NCBI GenBank assembly: GCA_026225945.1
Contig: JAMJFZ010000320.1
Location: forward strand, 13,612,501-13,676,500
DNA: 64,000 nt
From: Cricetomys ansorgei
Taxonomy: Eukaryota; Chordata; Mammalia; Rodentia; Nesomyidae
Direction: 5' to 3'
The notes beneath the pieces are model-generated. The model had not been told where the DNA came from. It did not search any database and worked only from the letters and a program-made list of their open reading frames with translations. Each line of letters starts with the position of its first letter. Position 1 is the first letter of the stretch. The translations under genes and the position numbers were made by a program. Shown here one piece after another: positions 12,836-23,712 of this stretch.

Positions 12836-15800
12836 CACACAAAGATTCAACAAAGAAAGAGAATTACAGACCAATTTCCCTCATTGAGAGAAACTAAAAG
12901 CAATTCTACTAAAATCATGAGCAAGACAAGGTTGTCCCCTTTCTCCATACCTATTCAATGTAGTACTTGAAGCTCTAACTAGCGCAAAGAGACAACTGAA
13001 GGAGATCAAGGGGATACAAACTGGAAAGGAAGAAGTCAAAGTATTTTTATCTGCAGATGATATGATAGTATACATAAGTGAACCCAAAAATTCTACCAGG
13101 GAGCTCATACAGTTGAGAGACACCTTCAGCAAAGTAGTTGGTTACAAGATTAACTAAAAAAAAAAAAAAAAGAAAGAAAAAAAAAGAATCAGTAGCTTTC
13201 CTATATACAAACAGACTGAGAAAGAAATCAGGGAAACAACACCCTTCAAAATAGCCAAAAGTAATATAAAACACCTTGGGATAACTCTAACCAAGCAAGT
13301 AAAAGACTTGTATGACATAAACTTAATCTTTGAAGAAAGAAATTGAAGAAGGTACCAGAAGATGGAAAGGCCGCCCTTGCTCGTGGATCTGTAGGATTAA
13401 CACAGTAAAAACGATGATCCTACTGAAAGCAATCTAAAAATTCAGGGCAATTCCTATCAAAATTCCAATGTAATTCTTTAAAGACCTAGAAAGGACAATA
13501 CTCAACTTCATATGGAAAAACAAAACAAACAAACAAACAACAACAAAAACAAAAAGATGAAAGCTAAAACAATCCTGAACAATAAAATAACTTCTGGAGC
13601 TGGGCAGTGGTGGTGCACACCTTTAATCCCAGCACTCAGGAGGCAAAGGCAGGGGGATCTCTGTGAGTTGGAGGTCAGCCTGGTCTACTGAATGAGTTCC
13701 AGGACAGCCAGAGTTACAACAGAGAGACCCTGTCTTGAAAAACCAAAACAAAACAAGACAAAAAAAACAAAAAACAAAACAAAAACAAACTTCCAGAGGT
13801 ATCACCATCCCTGATTTCAAGCTGTACTACAGAGGTATCATAATAAAGACTGAACAGTATTGTCATAAAAACAGACATGTTGATCAACAGAATTGAATCT
13901 AAGACCCAGATATAAATCCACATACCTATGGAAACCTGATTTTTTACAAAGAAGTCAGAAATACACAAAGGAAAAAAGAAACCATCTTAACAAATGGTGC
14001 TGGTCTAACTGAATGCCTATGTGTAGAAGAATACAAATAGATCCATACTTATCACCCTGCACAAAACTCAACTTCAAATGGATCAAAGACCACAACGTAA
14101 ACCCAGATACATTGAATATAACAGAAGAGAAAGTAAGGAATAGCCTGGAAGACACTGGCACAGAACACAATTTCCTGAACAGAAAATGTACAAGGCAGGC
14201 ACTAAGACTGACAATTAATAAATGGGACCTTATGAAACTGAAAAGCTTCTATAAGACAAAAGACACCATCGATAGGACAAAACAGCAGCCCTACAGGATA
14301 GGAAAAGATTTTCTCCAACTCCACAGTAAATAGAGAACCAATACACAAAATATATAAAGAATTCAAGAAACTAGACATCAACGAACCAAATAATCCAATT
14401 TAAAAAATTGGGTACACATCTAAGCAGAATTCTCAATTCAGGCATCTTAAATGGCTGAGAAATACTTTGAGAGATGTCCAACATCCCTAGCCATCAGGGA
14501 AATGCAAATCAAAACTACTTTGAGATTTCATCTTCCACCTGTCAGAATGGCTAAGATCGATAACAAGAGTGGCAGCTTATGCTGACAAGGATGTGGAGCA
14601 AGGGGAACACTCCTCCATTGCTGGCGGGAGTGCAAACGTGTACAGCCACTATGGACATCAATATGGCAGTTCAGAAAATTGGAAATTGATCTACCTTAAG
14701 ACCACTCTTGGGCATATACCCAAAGGACATTCCATCCTACCACAAGGACACGTGCTCAACTATGTTTATAGTGGCTTTATTCATTCTAGCCAGAAACTAG
14801 AGACAACCTAGATGTCCCTCAACTGAAGAATGGATAAAGAAAACGTCGTACATTTACACAATGGGGAATTATTCAGCTGCTTAAAAAAAATGACATCATG
14901 AATTTTGTAGGCAAATGGCTGGAACTAGAAAAAATCATGCTGGGTGAGGTAACCCAGATCCAGAAAGGAAACATGGTATGCACTCACTTATAAGAGAATA
15001 TTAGTTGTGTAAGTAAATGATAATCGTGCTACAATCCACAGACCCAGAGAGGCTAAGTAACAGGGAGGTCTCTGGGTAGAGGGCTGAATAGACCTGCCTA
15101 GCTAAATGAAATAGAACAGATTCTGTGGGTGGACTGTTGATGGGCGAAGATGGGAACAGGAGGGACCAGCTGGTTGGGGTACGATGGAGGGAGAAAGTAC
15201 AGAGAGACGAGTGAAATTGGGAGACCTCTGCAGGGAGATGTGGAAACCAAGCGCAGTGGAATTTTCCTGGAATCTACGAGGGTGACCCTAGCGAGGAGTC
15301 CTAGTAATGGAGGATTCGGAGCCTAAACCCACAATCTTCTGTAACCAGGACAGGCTTCCAGTGATGGGACTGGGCCACCAACCCTACCACAAAACCGTCA
15401 ACCATCCATCAATCTGAATACCTGCCAAGGTGCGCTGGGGCAAAGGTGGTGTAGAACTTGTGAGAGCGGCTAGCGAATGAGTGGTCTAACTTGAGGCCAT
15501 GAGAGGGAGCCCATGCCAGGTGGATGGCCAGGAACCGGAGACTGCTTAGTCCTGAGACCTAGGGTAGAACCAGGTACAACCGGCAAGAAAAAAATAAGTA
15601 AATAAAGGAGAAATGATTCTTAGTGATGTTCTGTTATAGTCGTACATCAGTGCCTAGCTCAGTCATCACCAGAGAGGCTCCCTCCAGCAGCTGGTTAGAG
15701 AAGATGCAGAGTCCCACAGCCGAACATTAGAGAGAGAGAGAGCCCAAATTGGAGCTCCCCATTGGGTCCCTGCCCTCGGAGCTCTGAGATTCCCCCATGG

Positions 15801-16235
15801 AAGAGGGGGAGGAAGAATTTTAGGAGCCAAAGGTGTGGAGTACACCAGGAGAACACAACCCACCAAATCAACTAAGCAAGGCTCATAGGGGCTACACAGA
15901 CAGAGGCGGCAATCACAGAGGCCGCATGGGTCTGTATTAGGTCCTCGGCATACGTGTTATGGTTGCTAGCTTGTTGTCTCTGTAGGACTCCTAACAGTGG
16001 GAGTGTGGGTGGGTGTGACTCTTTTGCCTGCTTTTGGGACTCTGACTGGGTTACCTCGGCCAGCCTTGATTTAAGGGCTTGAGCCTTGTCTTATTGTATC
16101 TTGTTATATTATATTTGGTTGAAATCCCTGGGAGGCCTACTCTTTTCTGAAGGGAATCAGAGGAGGAGTGGAGGGAGGGAAAACTGTGGTCGGGATATAT
16201 TGTATGAGAGAAAAATTTTAATAAAGATTAAAATG
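12836..16235 (+). mobile_element. L1 retrotransposon, 5'-truncated and disrupted (ORF2 RT end plus 3' UTR)
   Basis: The decayed ORF2 shows the reverse transcriptase motifs [13 protein letters not shown] and [10 protein letters not shown] (the catalytic ADD triad), then the later ORF2 text in fragments. ORF2 is broken by stops, by an internal deletion near 12890 and by a B1 insertion at 13597-13787. After about 14.9 kb comes a GC-richer 3' UTR with GGGAGGGAAAACTGTGG and a terminal ATGAGAGAAAAATTTTAATAAAG. There is no ORF1 or promoter, so it is a dead copy. Confidence 0.93.
13597..13787 (+). repeat. B1 SINE inserted in the L1
   Basis: A complete B1: GCTGGGCAGTGGTGGTGCAC, AGTTCCAGGACAGCCAGAG and an A-rich tail. 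Flanks AACTTCTGGAG and AACTTCCAGAG look like a target-site duplication, and ORF2 sequence resumes after it. Confidence 0.92.
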
Positions 16236-17111
16236 TGAGGAGGGAAGAGGGATGCAGAGGGGGGATGGAGACGGAGAGGAAGAAGAGGGGGGGTGGAGTC
16301 TTAGCTGGCATCAATGAGTCATTCGTACAAGTGAAGCAGAGTACCAACCGGCTTTAGCACCGACCCGTTTTACATGAGGATCCTTCAGTCAGTAGGGAAG
16401 CCAACTGTGAGAGAGAACCTGCAAGGAGCATGGTTCAAAGCCTGCGGAACATTTTCCGCGCCCTTACCCGGGCATCTCTCTGATCTGGATCATCTCCTTT
16501 GTTTTTCATCTCCTCCTGCTCTTCCCGCTTCTGAACACATTAGTTACTATGGAAACATTGGTGTGAATGTCAGAAGGCTCAGCTCAGAAATGCTTCATAA
16601 AGTCAATTTATAGAATGGTCTGACATTTATCTCATGTTTGGGAAATTGAAAGAATTTGTGAGTTTCATGACCATGGATGGGGGTGGGTGTTAAACATAGT
16701 AATATATCTGGGCTGTGGTTTTGTTTTGTTTTGTTTTTTTAATTTGTTTTCTACGCTTTGGGAAAACATCAGGTTTTGTGTTGTACGGGAAGAATAGAAA
16801 CAAAAACAGGAGTCTGGTTTGGGATTTGAGATTAGATCCATTTTCTCCTCAGCTCAGGAAGAAATTTCCACTTGTAAGTTTATTAAGCTCACTAGACTCT
16901 CTTGTGTCAAAATAAATGTTTTTTGAAAAACTTTATGGCTGGCTTAATTTTTCTGTCTTTAGCCAGACATTAAGATAAATGGCATTACCCATAATAATAT
17001 TCACAAAGGATCAGAACCCAAATGTCAATGCCCATGTTACAAAAAATCCTATTTAGCAAGATGAATTTGAGTTAGTGTCACCCTCCAGAACAAAGATAGT
17101 CGCTAAGGATC
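16236..17111. other. Noncoding sequence, no gene seen
   Basis: A purine-rich stretch (GAGG-rich, 16230-16300) follows the L1. The rest is unique, with a (TTTTG)n-like run near 16722. No gene. Confidence 0.5.
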
Positions 17112-17262
17112 CTGGTGTCACTTACTGTGTGCCAGGGCCCTTTCTAAGTACTTTATGAATTCATGTGACCCTTTCTAAACACCAGCAGTAGAAGTTATCC
17201 TGTCATATCCATTTTACACACAAGAGAGGCATAGAGGAGTGGTGACTCATTAACATTAAGTG
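17112..17262 (+). repeat. MIR SINE
   Basis: CACTTACTGTGTGCCAGG, AAGTACTTTATGAATTC and TATCCATTTTACACACAAG follow the MIR consensus in order. A B1 is inserted next to its end. Confidence 0.8.
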
Positions 17263-17269
17263 GAGGAAG

Positions 17270-17414
17270 CAAGACAGGGTTTCAGGTTTCTCTGTTGTAA
17301 CTCTGGCTGTCCTGGAACTCACTCTGCAGACCAGGCTGGCCTCGAACTCACAGCGATCCACCTCCTCTGCCTCCCCAGTGCTGGGATTAAAGGCCTGCGC
17401 CACCACCACCCAGG
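17270..17414 (-). repeat. B1 SINE
   Basis: A full-length B1 on the minus strand, seen on plus as CTGTCCTGGAACTCACTCTG and GTGCTGGGATTAAAGGC. Confidence 0.93.
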
Positions 17415-17498
17415 GAAGCCTACGTGCTTAACTGCAGTATGCAGCTGCTTTCCAGGCAAAAGAAAAATAGAATTTAGCATTAGATCCACATAAAGCAT

Positions 17499-17722
17499 CA
17501 GTTCTCAACCTGTGTGTGGGTCACGACCTCTTTGTGGGTCAAACAAGCCTTTCATAGGGTTGCCTAACACCGTCTGCATATCAGATATTTATATTACAAT
17601 TCAAAACAGTAGCAAAATTACAGTTACGAAGTAGCAAGGAAACTAATTTTATGGTTGGGCATCACTACAACATAAGAAATTATATTAAAGGGTCACAGCA
17701 TCAGGAAGGTTGAGAACCACTG
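17499..17722 (+). mobile_element. URR1-type hAT-Charlie non-autonomous DNA transposon
   Basis: The terminal inverted repeats CAGTTCTCAACCTGTG and AGGTTGAGAACCACTG bound a 224-bp element with GGGTCACGACC, TACAGTTACGAAGTAGCAA and AAAGGGTCACAGCATCAGGA. These are hallmarks of the rodent URR1 family. It has no transposase. Confidence 0.88.
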
Positions 17723-18430
17723 TGTTAGACAGTCACATTTGTTCAGCTCATGTATGCGACCCATTGGACCCCAGGATCAATCAGATACTCAGAACCAAAG
17801 CCAATCAGCTGTTTTTTCCTGCTGACAATTGGTTTAAAAATGGACATGGACATCAGAACCAAAGAATCACCACAAAATCTGCTGGAAGGTTCCATCAGGA
17901 AGAGGGTGGAACACTTCAGAATGGAATAAGTCTGCCACCACAAGAAGGTACCTGGGGCTAACAGAGGTTACTAGTCAAAGATGGAAACCTTGGAGACAAA
18001 AAGCACATGGATGATTAAGAGAACGCCAGGATAATGTTATCACAAAAGTGTGAACACACCTGGCTAAACCCTTCTGCTAAGTTTATAAATTCTTAAGCCA
18101 ATAAACCACTCTCCTCCTCCTTCCCCTACACTGGCTTACAGCAAAGTAGAAAGGCTGAGTGGACAGGACATGGTGTGTTCTTAAAGACACTGTACTTTGT
18201 TCACCTTGTTACTGAACGAAGAAGGTGCCCTTATCTGAGGATACAAAACCCAAATACCTCTCAGAACTGTAATGCATTTGGTAACAAAACAGATGTGACT
18301 GAGGAGGACAGGAGACCAGCCAACGCGTTGACTTATCCCATGCAATGCCCATGTCACTGAGTTGCTGTAGAACAGGATTTGTGATTACAGGGTGCTGCAC
18401 AGACGCTATCATGAAGTGATATTCTTTATT
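17723..18430. other. Noncoding, possibly an old LTR remnant
   Basis: CCAATCAG near 17801 and TATAAATTCTTAAGCCAATAAACC near 18083 have the look of an LTR promoter and poly(A) region, but no family could be recognised. No gene. Confidence 0.35.
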
Positions 18431-18463
18431 ACACACACACACACACACACAGACACACACATA

Positions 18464-18504
<41 letters not shown>
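18431..18504 (+). repeat. (CA)n microsatellite, interrupted
   Basis: CA units broken by one AGAC and one ATACC. Confidence 0.97.
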
Positions 18505-18505
<1 letters not shown>

Positions 18506-19029
18506 TATTAAATAAGAAAATCTAATTTCCAAAGACATATCCAAAAGTCTCAAACAAAACTTTAGACTTCTGTTCACATTATAAATTCAATAAATTGACT
18601 TGGTAAATAAAATCATAGTCCCTCAACTGAATGGGGCCCTGAGTTAGCTAAGGACACTGTTATAAAGCATGAGATAAAAGCATCCACCATTCCAAAGTTA
18701 TATTGAAGGTAACATTATGTTCCTACATCAGACAACGGGCAGATACGGAATCCAGTATCAGTTTGGTAAGCATGAAGAGTGAAGATCTATAAGTCTGGAA
18801 CAAAAGCAAAAAAGCAAAAAGGAATGAAGAGAAAATTAAAAAAAGAGAGTGTAGAAGAAAAGAACCCGCTGTCAGACTCTACACCCTGACAGCTCACATT
18901 CGCTGACTAAAGATGGAAAGAACTGGCAGTGAGTACAGGGGCTATGATGCTGACTGTGTCTTCAAAACCACTTTTTCTGTCCACTGAGATTTATTCTAAG
19001 CCCTCCTTCCTGGGTTGCTTTTCATACTT

Positions 19030-19030
<1 letters not shown>

Positions 19031-19081
<51 letters not shown>
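19031..19081 (+). repeat. (CA)n(TA)n compound microsatellite
   Basis: About 20 CA units followed by a short AT run. Confidence 0.95.
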
Positions 19082-19408
19082 ATTTTATCTAGTCCTATAA
19101 CCAGGAAAACTTAGGGTCATGACATCTCTTTTCTTCTTTCTCTCGCTGAAACAGTAGTTAATCCATGGTATGTATGTACTTTCCTGATGAATGAATCTTC
19201 TCACATTTATGCCCTCAGACAGCCAGGCTAACTGTCTGACAGAGGAAGGAGTAAAAGTAAAGGGGTTTAACATCATCCCATTAACACAGAAATGTTCCCT
19301 AAAAGTTTTCTAGTAGTTACAGGGGAAAATATTTTTAATTCAATTATCTCTGATTTGTCTTTGAGACCTATGGCTATGCAATTTTTTTCCTCATAAAAGA
19401 AGATACTC

Positions 19409-19556
19409 ACCTGGGCATGGTAGTGCATATACTTGATCACGGCACTCAGAAAGCAGAGGCAGGTGGATCTCTATGAGTTTGAAGACAGTCTGTTCGATAC
19501 AGTGAGTTCCAGCCCAGTTAGGGCTTCATAGTAAGACCTTATTTCAAAATAATAAT
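19409..19556 (+). repeat. B1 SINE, diverged
   Basis: CCTGGGCATGGTAGTGCATA, GGTGGATCTCTATGAGTTTG and TAGTAAGACCTTATTTCAAA follow the B1 order with many changes. Confidence 0.85.
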
Positions 19557-20282
19557 GAGGCCTAAAGGTGCAAATCAACTGTATGTAAATCGGTCCAAAC
19601 ACTGGTAGAGATAGGACGTGGTCATTTCTAAACTAGAAGGCGGCTCTAGAAATTTGAAAATTGTGTGTACACAAATGTAATATATAGATAAACATCTCTT
19701 TCATATATATGAAAAACACATATCGACTATCCTACTACAGCTAAGAAACAGTAAAGCCTAAAAAAATCGCCCTGTTCAAAATGGTCCACATTCTAGAGTG
19801 AGAAATATCATCTCCCTTTTCCTAAAATCTCCAGGATCCATAGCCCCGACTGGAAGAGCCAGAGCCAGCACATCGCCCAACTTCTCTGTCTCCACGTTGC
19901 CCAAATCCAACCCATCTTCCCCACAACAGTCAACTCCCTTTCCTGTTCCTCCTGTAAACTTCTTTACACGTAAGTGCCAAATTAATCTTCCTGAGGGAAA
20001 GCTTTCAAACAGTCTGTTCCAAAAGCTTCAGCGTTTCCCAGCAGCCCTCTGTAGCAAGACACTAATTGCAGTGGTGTCACGTGGCACCTTTTTGTTTAGA
20101 CGCCTCCTCTCACACTGCTCCTTCTCGATGCCCAGAGGTCTGAGCTTCTATCTTTAAGGGGCCACAATGCTTTAAACATTGGTCATAGCCCCTCTTCCTT
20201 TTCTATATAATACCCACAGATCGCCATGTTATAGTCTTCATTAGCATCTAGAAGCCAAAATATCTTGGTTTGGGGGGGGGGG

Positions 20283-21300
20283 TAAAATTTAATTACAGTA
20301 TTTATTCCTTCCTTTGGTTCTTTTGGGTATATACTAGGAGGTGAACTGCTGAACTCTTAATGGCATTTCTGCTTAACATGCTGATGTACTGCCAACTTGA
20401 TTCTCCAGAGTGTGTGTACCCATTTTCATTGCCACTGGCAATGTGTGAGGGGCCGCGCTTCTTTACAACCCTGTCAACACTTGTTATTTTATTTCCTGAA
20501 TCTTAACTTGTGACTGTTATGAGTTGTATATAAAGCATCCCCCAGAAAGGCTCATGTGTTGGCGGCTTGCTCCCCAACTGGCGGTACTGAGAAGGGATTG
20601 ATATGAGGGTGCTTACTTCACCCATGGACTAATCCACTGAGGAATCTGTAGCTGACTGAGCTATCAGGAGGTGGGACCAGCTGGAGAAAAGAGGTAGGTG
20701 AGGGTGCATCTCTTGGGGGAATGTCGCATCCCTAGAGCCCCACCCCTCCTCGCCCTCTGCTTGCTGACTGTCACACAGGGAACAGCTTTCCTGTGCCATG
20801 CCTTTCGCCATGCTGTTTCTGTCTTACCACGGTGAGCAAGGAAGCCAAAATAAATCTTCTCTCCTTTAAAGCTGTCAGATCCTGTCATTTGTCACAGTTA
20901 TAAAACGTTACTAAGACAGCGGCTTCCTAGTGTGTGTGTGAAGTGGTATTTTATCTGGGCTTTGGTTTGCTTTTGCCTAATGACCAATGATACGAATATT
21001 CTTGTGTGTGTATGTTAGAAATTTGTACATCTTCTACGGCAAAATTATCTTTTAAGTCTTTTGCCCATTTTAACTAGGGTGTCAGTCTCTTATTGTTGAG
21101 TTCTAAGGGTTCTTCAAATATTCTGGATATGAGCCTTTGATCAAATATGTTATTTACAAATCTTTCCCCATTCTGTGGGTTATCTTTTATCTCTCTTGGT
21201 TAGCATCCTTTAATAGACATTTTTTCAACTTTTACAGAATCCAAATTATCAACTTTTATTTGTACTTTTAGTGTCACACATAAAAAAGAACATTAACAAA
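20283..21300 (-). mobile_element. Old L1 3' region, interrupted by a MaLR LTR
   Basis: On plus one reads the reverse complement of an L1 ORF2 end: TTGGGTATATACTAGGAGG, CATTGCCACTGGCAATGTG and CCCTGTCAACACTTGTTATT. After the LTR it resumes with GTGAAGTGGTATTTTATCTG, TTTTGCCCATTTTAACTAGG and ATATGAGCCTTTGATCAAAT. It is an ancient fragment. Confidence 0.85.
20515..20918 (+). repeat. MaLR-type solo LTR inserted in L1
   Basis: It begins TGTTATGAGTTGTATA and ends GTTACTAAGACA. It has CCATGCCTTTCGCCATGCTG and the poly(A) region GCCAAAATAAATC. L1 sequence continues on both sides, so the LTR is the younger insertion. Confidence 0.75.
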
Positions 21301-22229
21301 ACCAAACATTTTAAAAAAAAATCTGTATCCCTATGTTTTCTGCTAAATGGTTTAGTTTCAGCTTTGACATTTAGATTTTTGAGTTCTTATTTCAGGCTCA
21401 TTTTAGTATGGTGTAAAAGTAAAGGTCTTTATTCCTTTGCACATTCTACCTATTCCATAACTAGATAAAGACCATTCAGTGCTCTGCGGGGAACTTTCCA
21501 CAGATAACTTCTCAACGATGTATAGAAAACCTCACTATGTCTCAACCTAGATTTCTCCGAACTCAAGACCCCAAATGTGTCCAGCAGGCCATTCAACTTC
21601 TACATGGCAACATGCCCAAACAAGCGTCATGGTTATATTTCCATTGTTCTGAGCACACTCACTCATCTAGCATTGTAGGCAAGGTGGTTCTCCTGCCCTT
21701 ACCCACACACTTCCTGCCAACCGAACCTCTATCCTCACATGGCTGTGCTTTCTATCCAGTTCTACTAAGGTGGTAGCCTAAGCACAGTCACCTGCTTTGG
21801 CCCATTCTTGTATTCTTCCGACACACTTCAGGGACCTCTTTTTAAAAAGATAAACCAAGTCATCCATCTCTACCTGCATCCCTAATCCTTCCCCTACACC
21901 TGTCCTCTCATTTCTGTGATAATGAAGAATCTGATTCTGATCACTCTAGCCTACATAGGTCAGAACAACTCAACCTTCAAGTCTTGCCTCAAACGGCGAT
22001 TGATCCCAGCCCAGCTCAGAGATGCAGTCCTGACCAACGTCCTAAGCACGGGAGTCCAGTGGAGCCATCCCAAGCTCCTGAGCTAGAGAAACTCAAAGAG
22101 CATAAGTGTGAATTGGTTGGAACTGCTGCTTCTGGAGATGAATATGTGAAAACAGAAAACGATACAAGCTGGGAAAATTTATTTTTATCGCTGCCGTTTG
22201 CTGTGTTCATTTGTTTGGTTTTAGTGCTG
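21301..22229. other. Noncoding sequence, no gene seen
   Basis: No coding or RNA gene recognised. Confidence 0.5.
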
Positions 22230-22585
22230 TGCGTGTATGTGTGACTGCGTGTGCATGACTGCATGTGCATGGGCACAAATGTGTGTGTGTGTGTCTGCGT
22301 GTGTCTGTGAGTGCATGTGAAGACCAAAGACTGAGGTCTGGTATCTTCTTCCATTGTTCCCCACTTTTTCTTACTGAGGCACTATCTTTCACTGCATCTA
22401 GAGCATGCCAATTCAGCGACTGTAGCTTGCCCAGGGCATCCTCTGCAACTGCCTCCGAAGTTCTGGAATTATAAGCAAGCTGTCACGCCTGCCTGGCTTT
22501 TACATGAGCCCCAGGAATCTAAGCATCGGTCTTCACACTTGTGGGAAAACACTTTATCAAGCAATTCATCTCCCCAGCCCTATGC
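22230..22585 (-). repeat. B4-type SINE with TG-rich tail
   Basis: On plus it reads a TG microsatellite, then GTGAAGACCAAAGACTGAGG, TTCTGGAATTATAAGCAAGC and AATTCATCTCCCCAGCCC, the reverse complement of a B4 element with its (CA)n tail. Confidence 0.7.
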
Positions 22586-23512
22586 TGTTTTGTTTTTTGC
22601 TTGCTGGTTTGATTTTCAATGATTTTGCTCAAACAGTTAAAACACCTAGCCTTTTGGATATTTAATTACAGCATACACTAGTAAGAACAAAATATAAATG
22701 TGTTTCTAGCCAACGCTCCACTAATGTAAAGTGATGTTAGCCCACCTTGCTGACAACATAATAGTTGATGGACCTTCAGAGGAGGATATAACTTTTTTTT
22801 TAGTTATTCACATTCATATTCTTAGGTTTTTTTGGGCTTTTAATGAACCATTTGCTCTCAGATGAAGGACATAAACAGTTGTAGAAATAGATTAGCTTTG
22901 AGGATCAAAACACATCCATAAAGAAACAAATGGAAGAGATGTTTGCTTCACAACACACAACCACTCATGAAATCGTTGACAGTCCGTTACTGTGAGAGCG
23001 CCTTACTTACCTCAGCTGTTTGAGTCCGTATGTTCTGAGAAATTATTTAATTATATGGAACTGATAACCCAGTACCAAATAAGTCATTGCTGTAACTGAT
23101 ACGGGCTCTGGCGTGGAATCCTGAGCCACTGGAATCATTGATAATGAAAGCATTCTGTTTCCAGTTAGACTGCTTATCTTGATTATAAACTAAATTACAT
23201 GCAGCGTGATGGGCACATCTGGCAAAACAGTAACTTTATAGCTTTGAAAGCAAGACTCTCTGTTCTTCGCCACCCACTTCCTGCCAACCAAATCTCCACA
23301 CAACACCCTGACTCTGTGTCACCCTCTCGAGCTCCCTTTTCCTTCCTACTTGTGTGGCTGTGGTCTCTATTCAGTCTAACTAGACCCGAGGACTAGACGT
23401 CACGGAAGAAAACTCTATCAGGGAGCTAATATATTTCCTGTAGAGGAAAATAAGCGTACAGGCTAACAAGGGTGACAAGAGACACATAGTGCGTTTGGAA
23501 AATACAAGACAG
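22586..23512. other. Noncoding sequence, no gene seen
   Basis: Unique AT-rich sequence, no gene recognised. Confidence 0.5.
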
Positions 23513-23712
23513 GGTTAAAGAGACGGCTCAGGAATCAAGAGCACTCGCTGCTCTTACAGGGGGTTCGGTTCCCAGCATCCACGCGGAAGCTCACAACTCG
23601 CTGAGGACAACTTCCTCTGACCTCCAGAAGCACCAGATACGTACATGGTGCACATACATACAGGCAGGTAAAACTCTCGTGCGCACAAAATAAAAATAAA
23701 CAAATCTAAGAA
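23513..23712 (+). repeat. B2/B3 SINE
   Basis: The tRNA-like head GGTTAAAGAGACGGCTCAGG and GAGCACTCGCTGCTC are followed by CTTCCTCTGACCTCCAG and a tail AAATAAAAATAAACAAATC. Confidence 0.88.

Larger units (their letters stand above)
18505..20282. other. Noncoding sequence apart from listed repeats
   Basis: Unique sequence with one CA/TA microsatellite (19031-19081), one diverged B1 (19409-19556) and an 11-base G run ending at 20282. The 119-codon open frame at 19798-20157 shows no family signature. Confidence 0.45.

Noticed and set aside
12836..14333. L1 ORF2 as an active gene
   Set aside because: Reverse transcriptase motifs are visible but the frame is broken by stops, a deletion and a B1 insertion, and ORF1 and the 5' UTR are missing.
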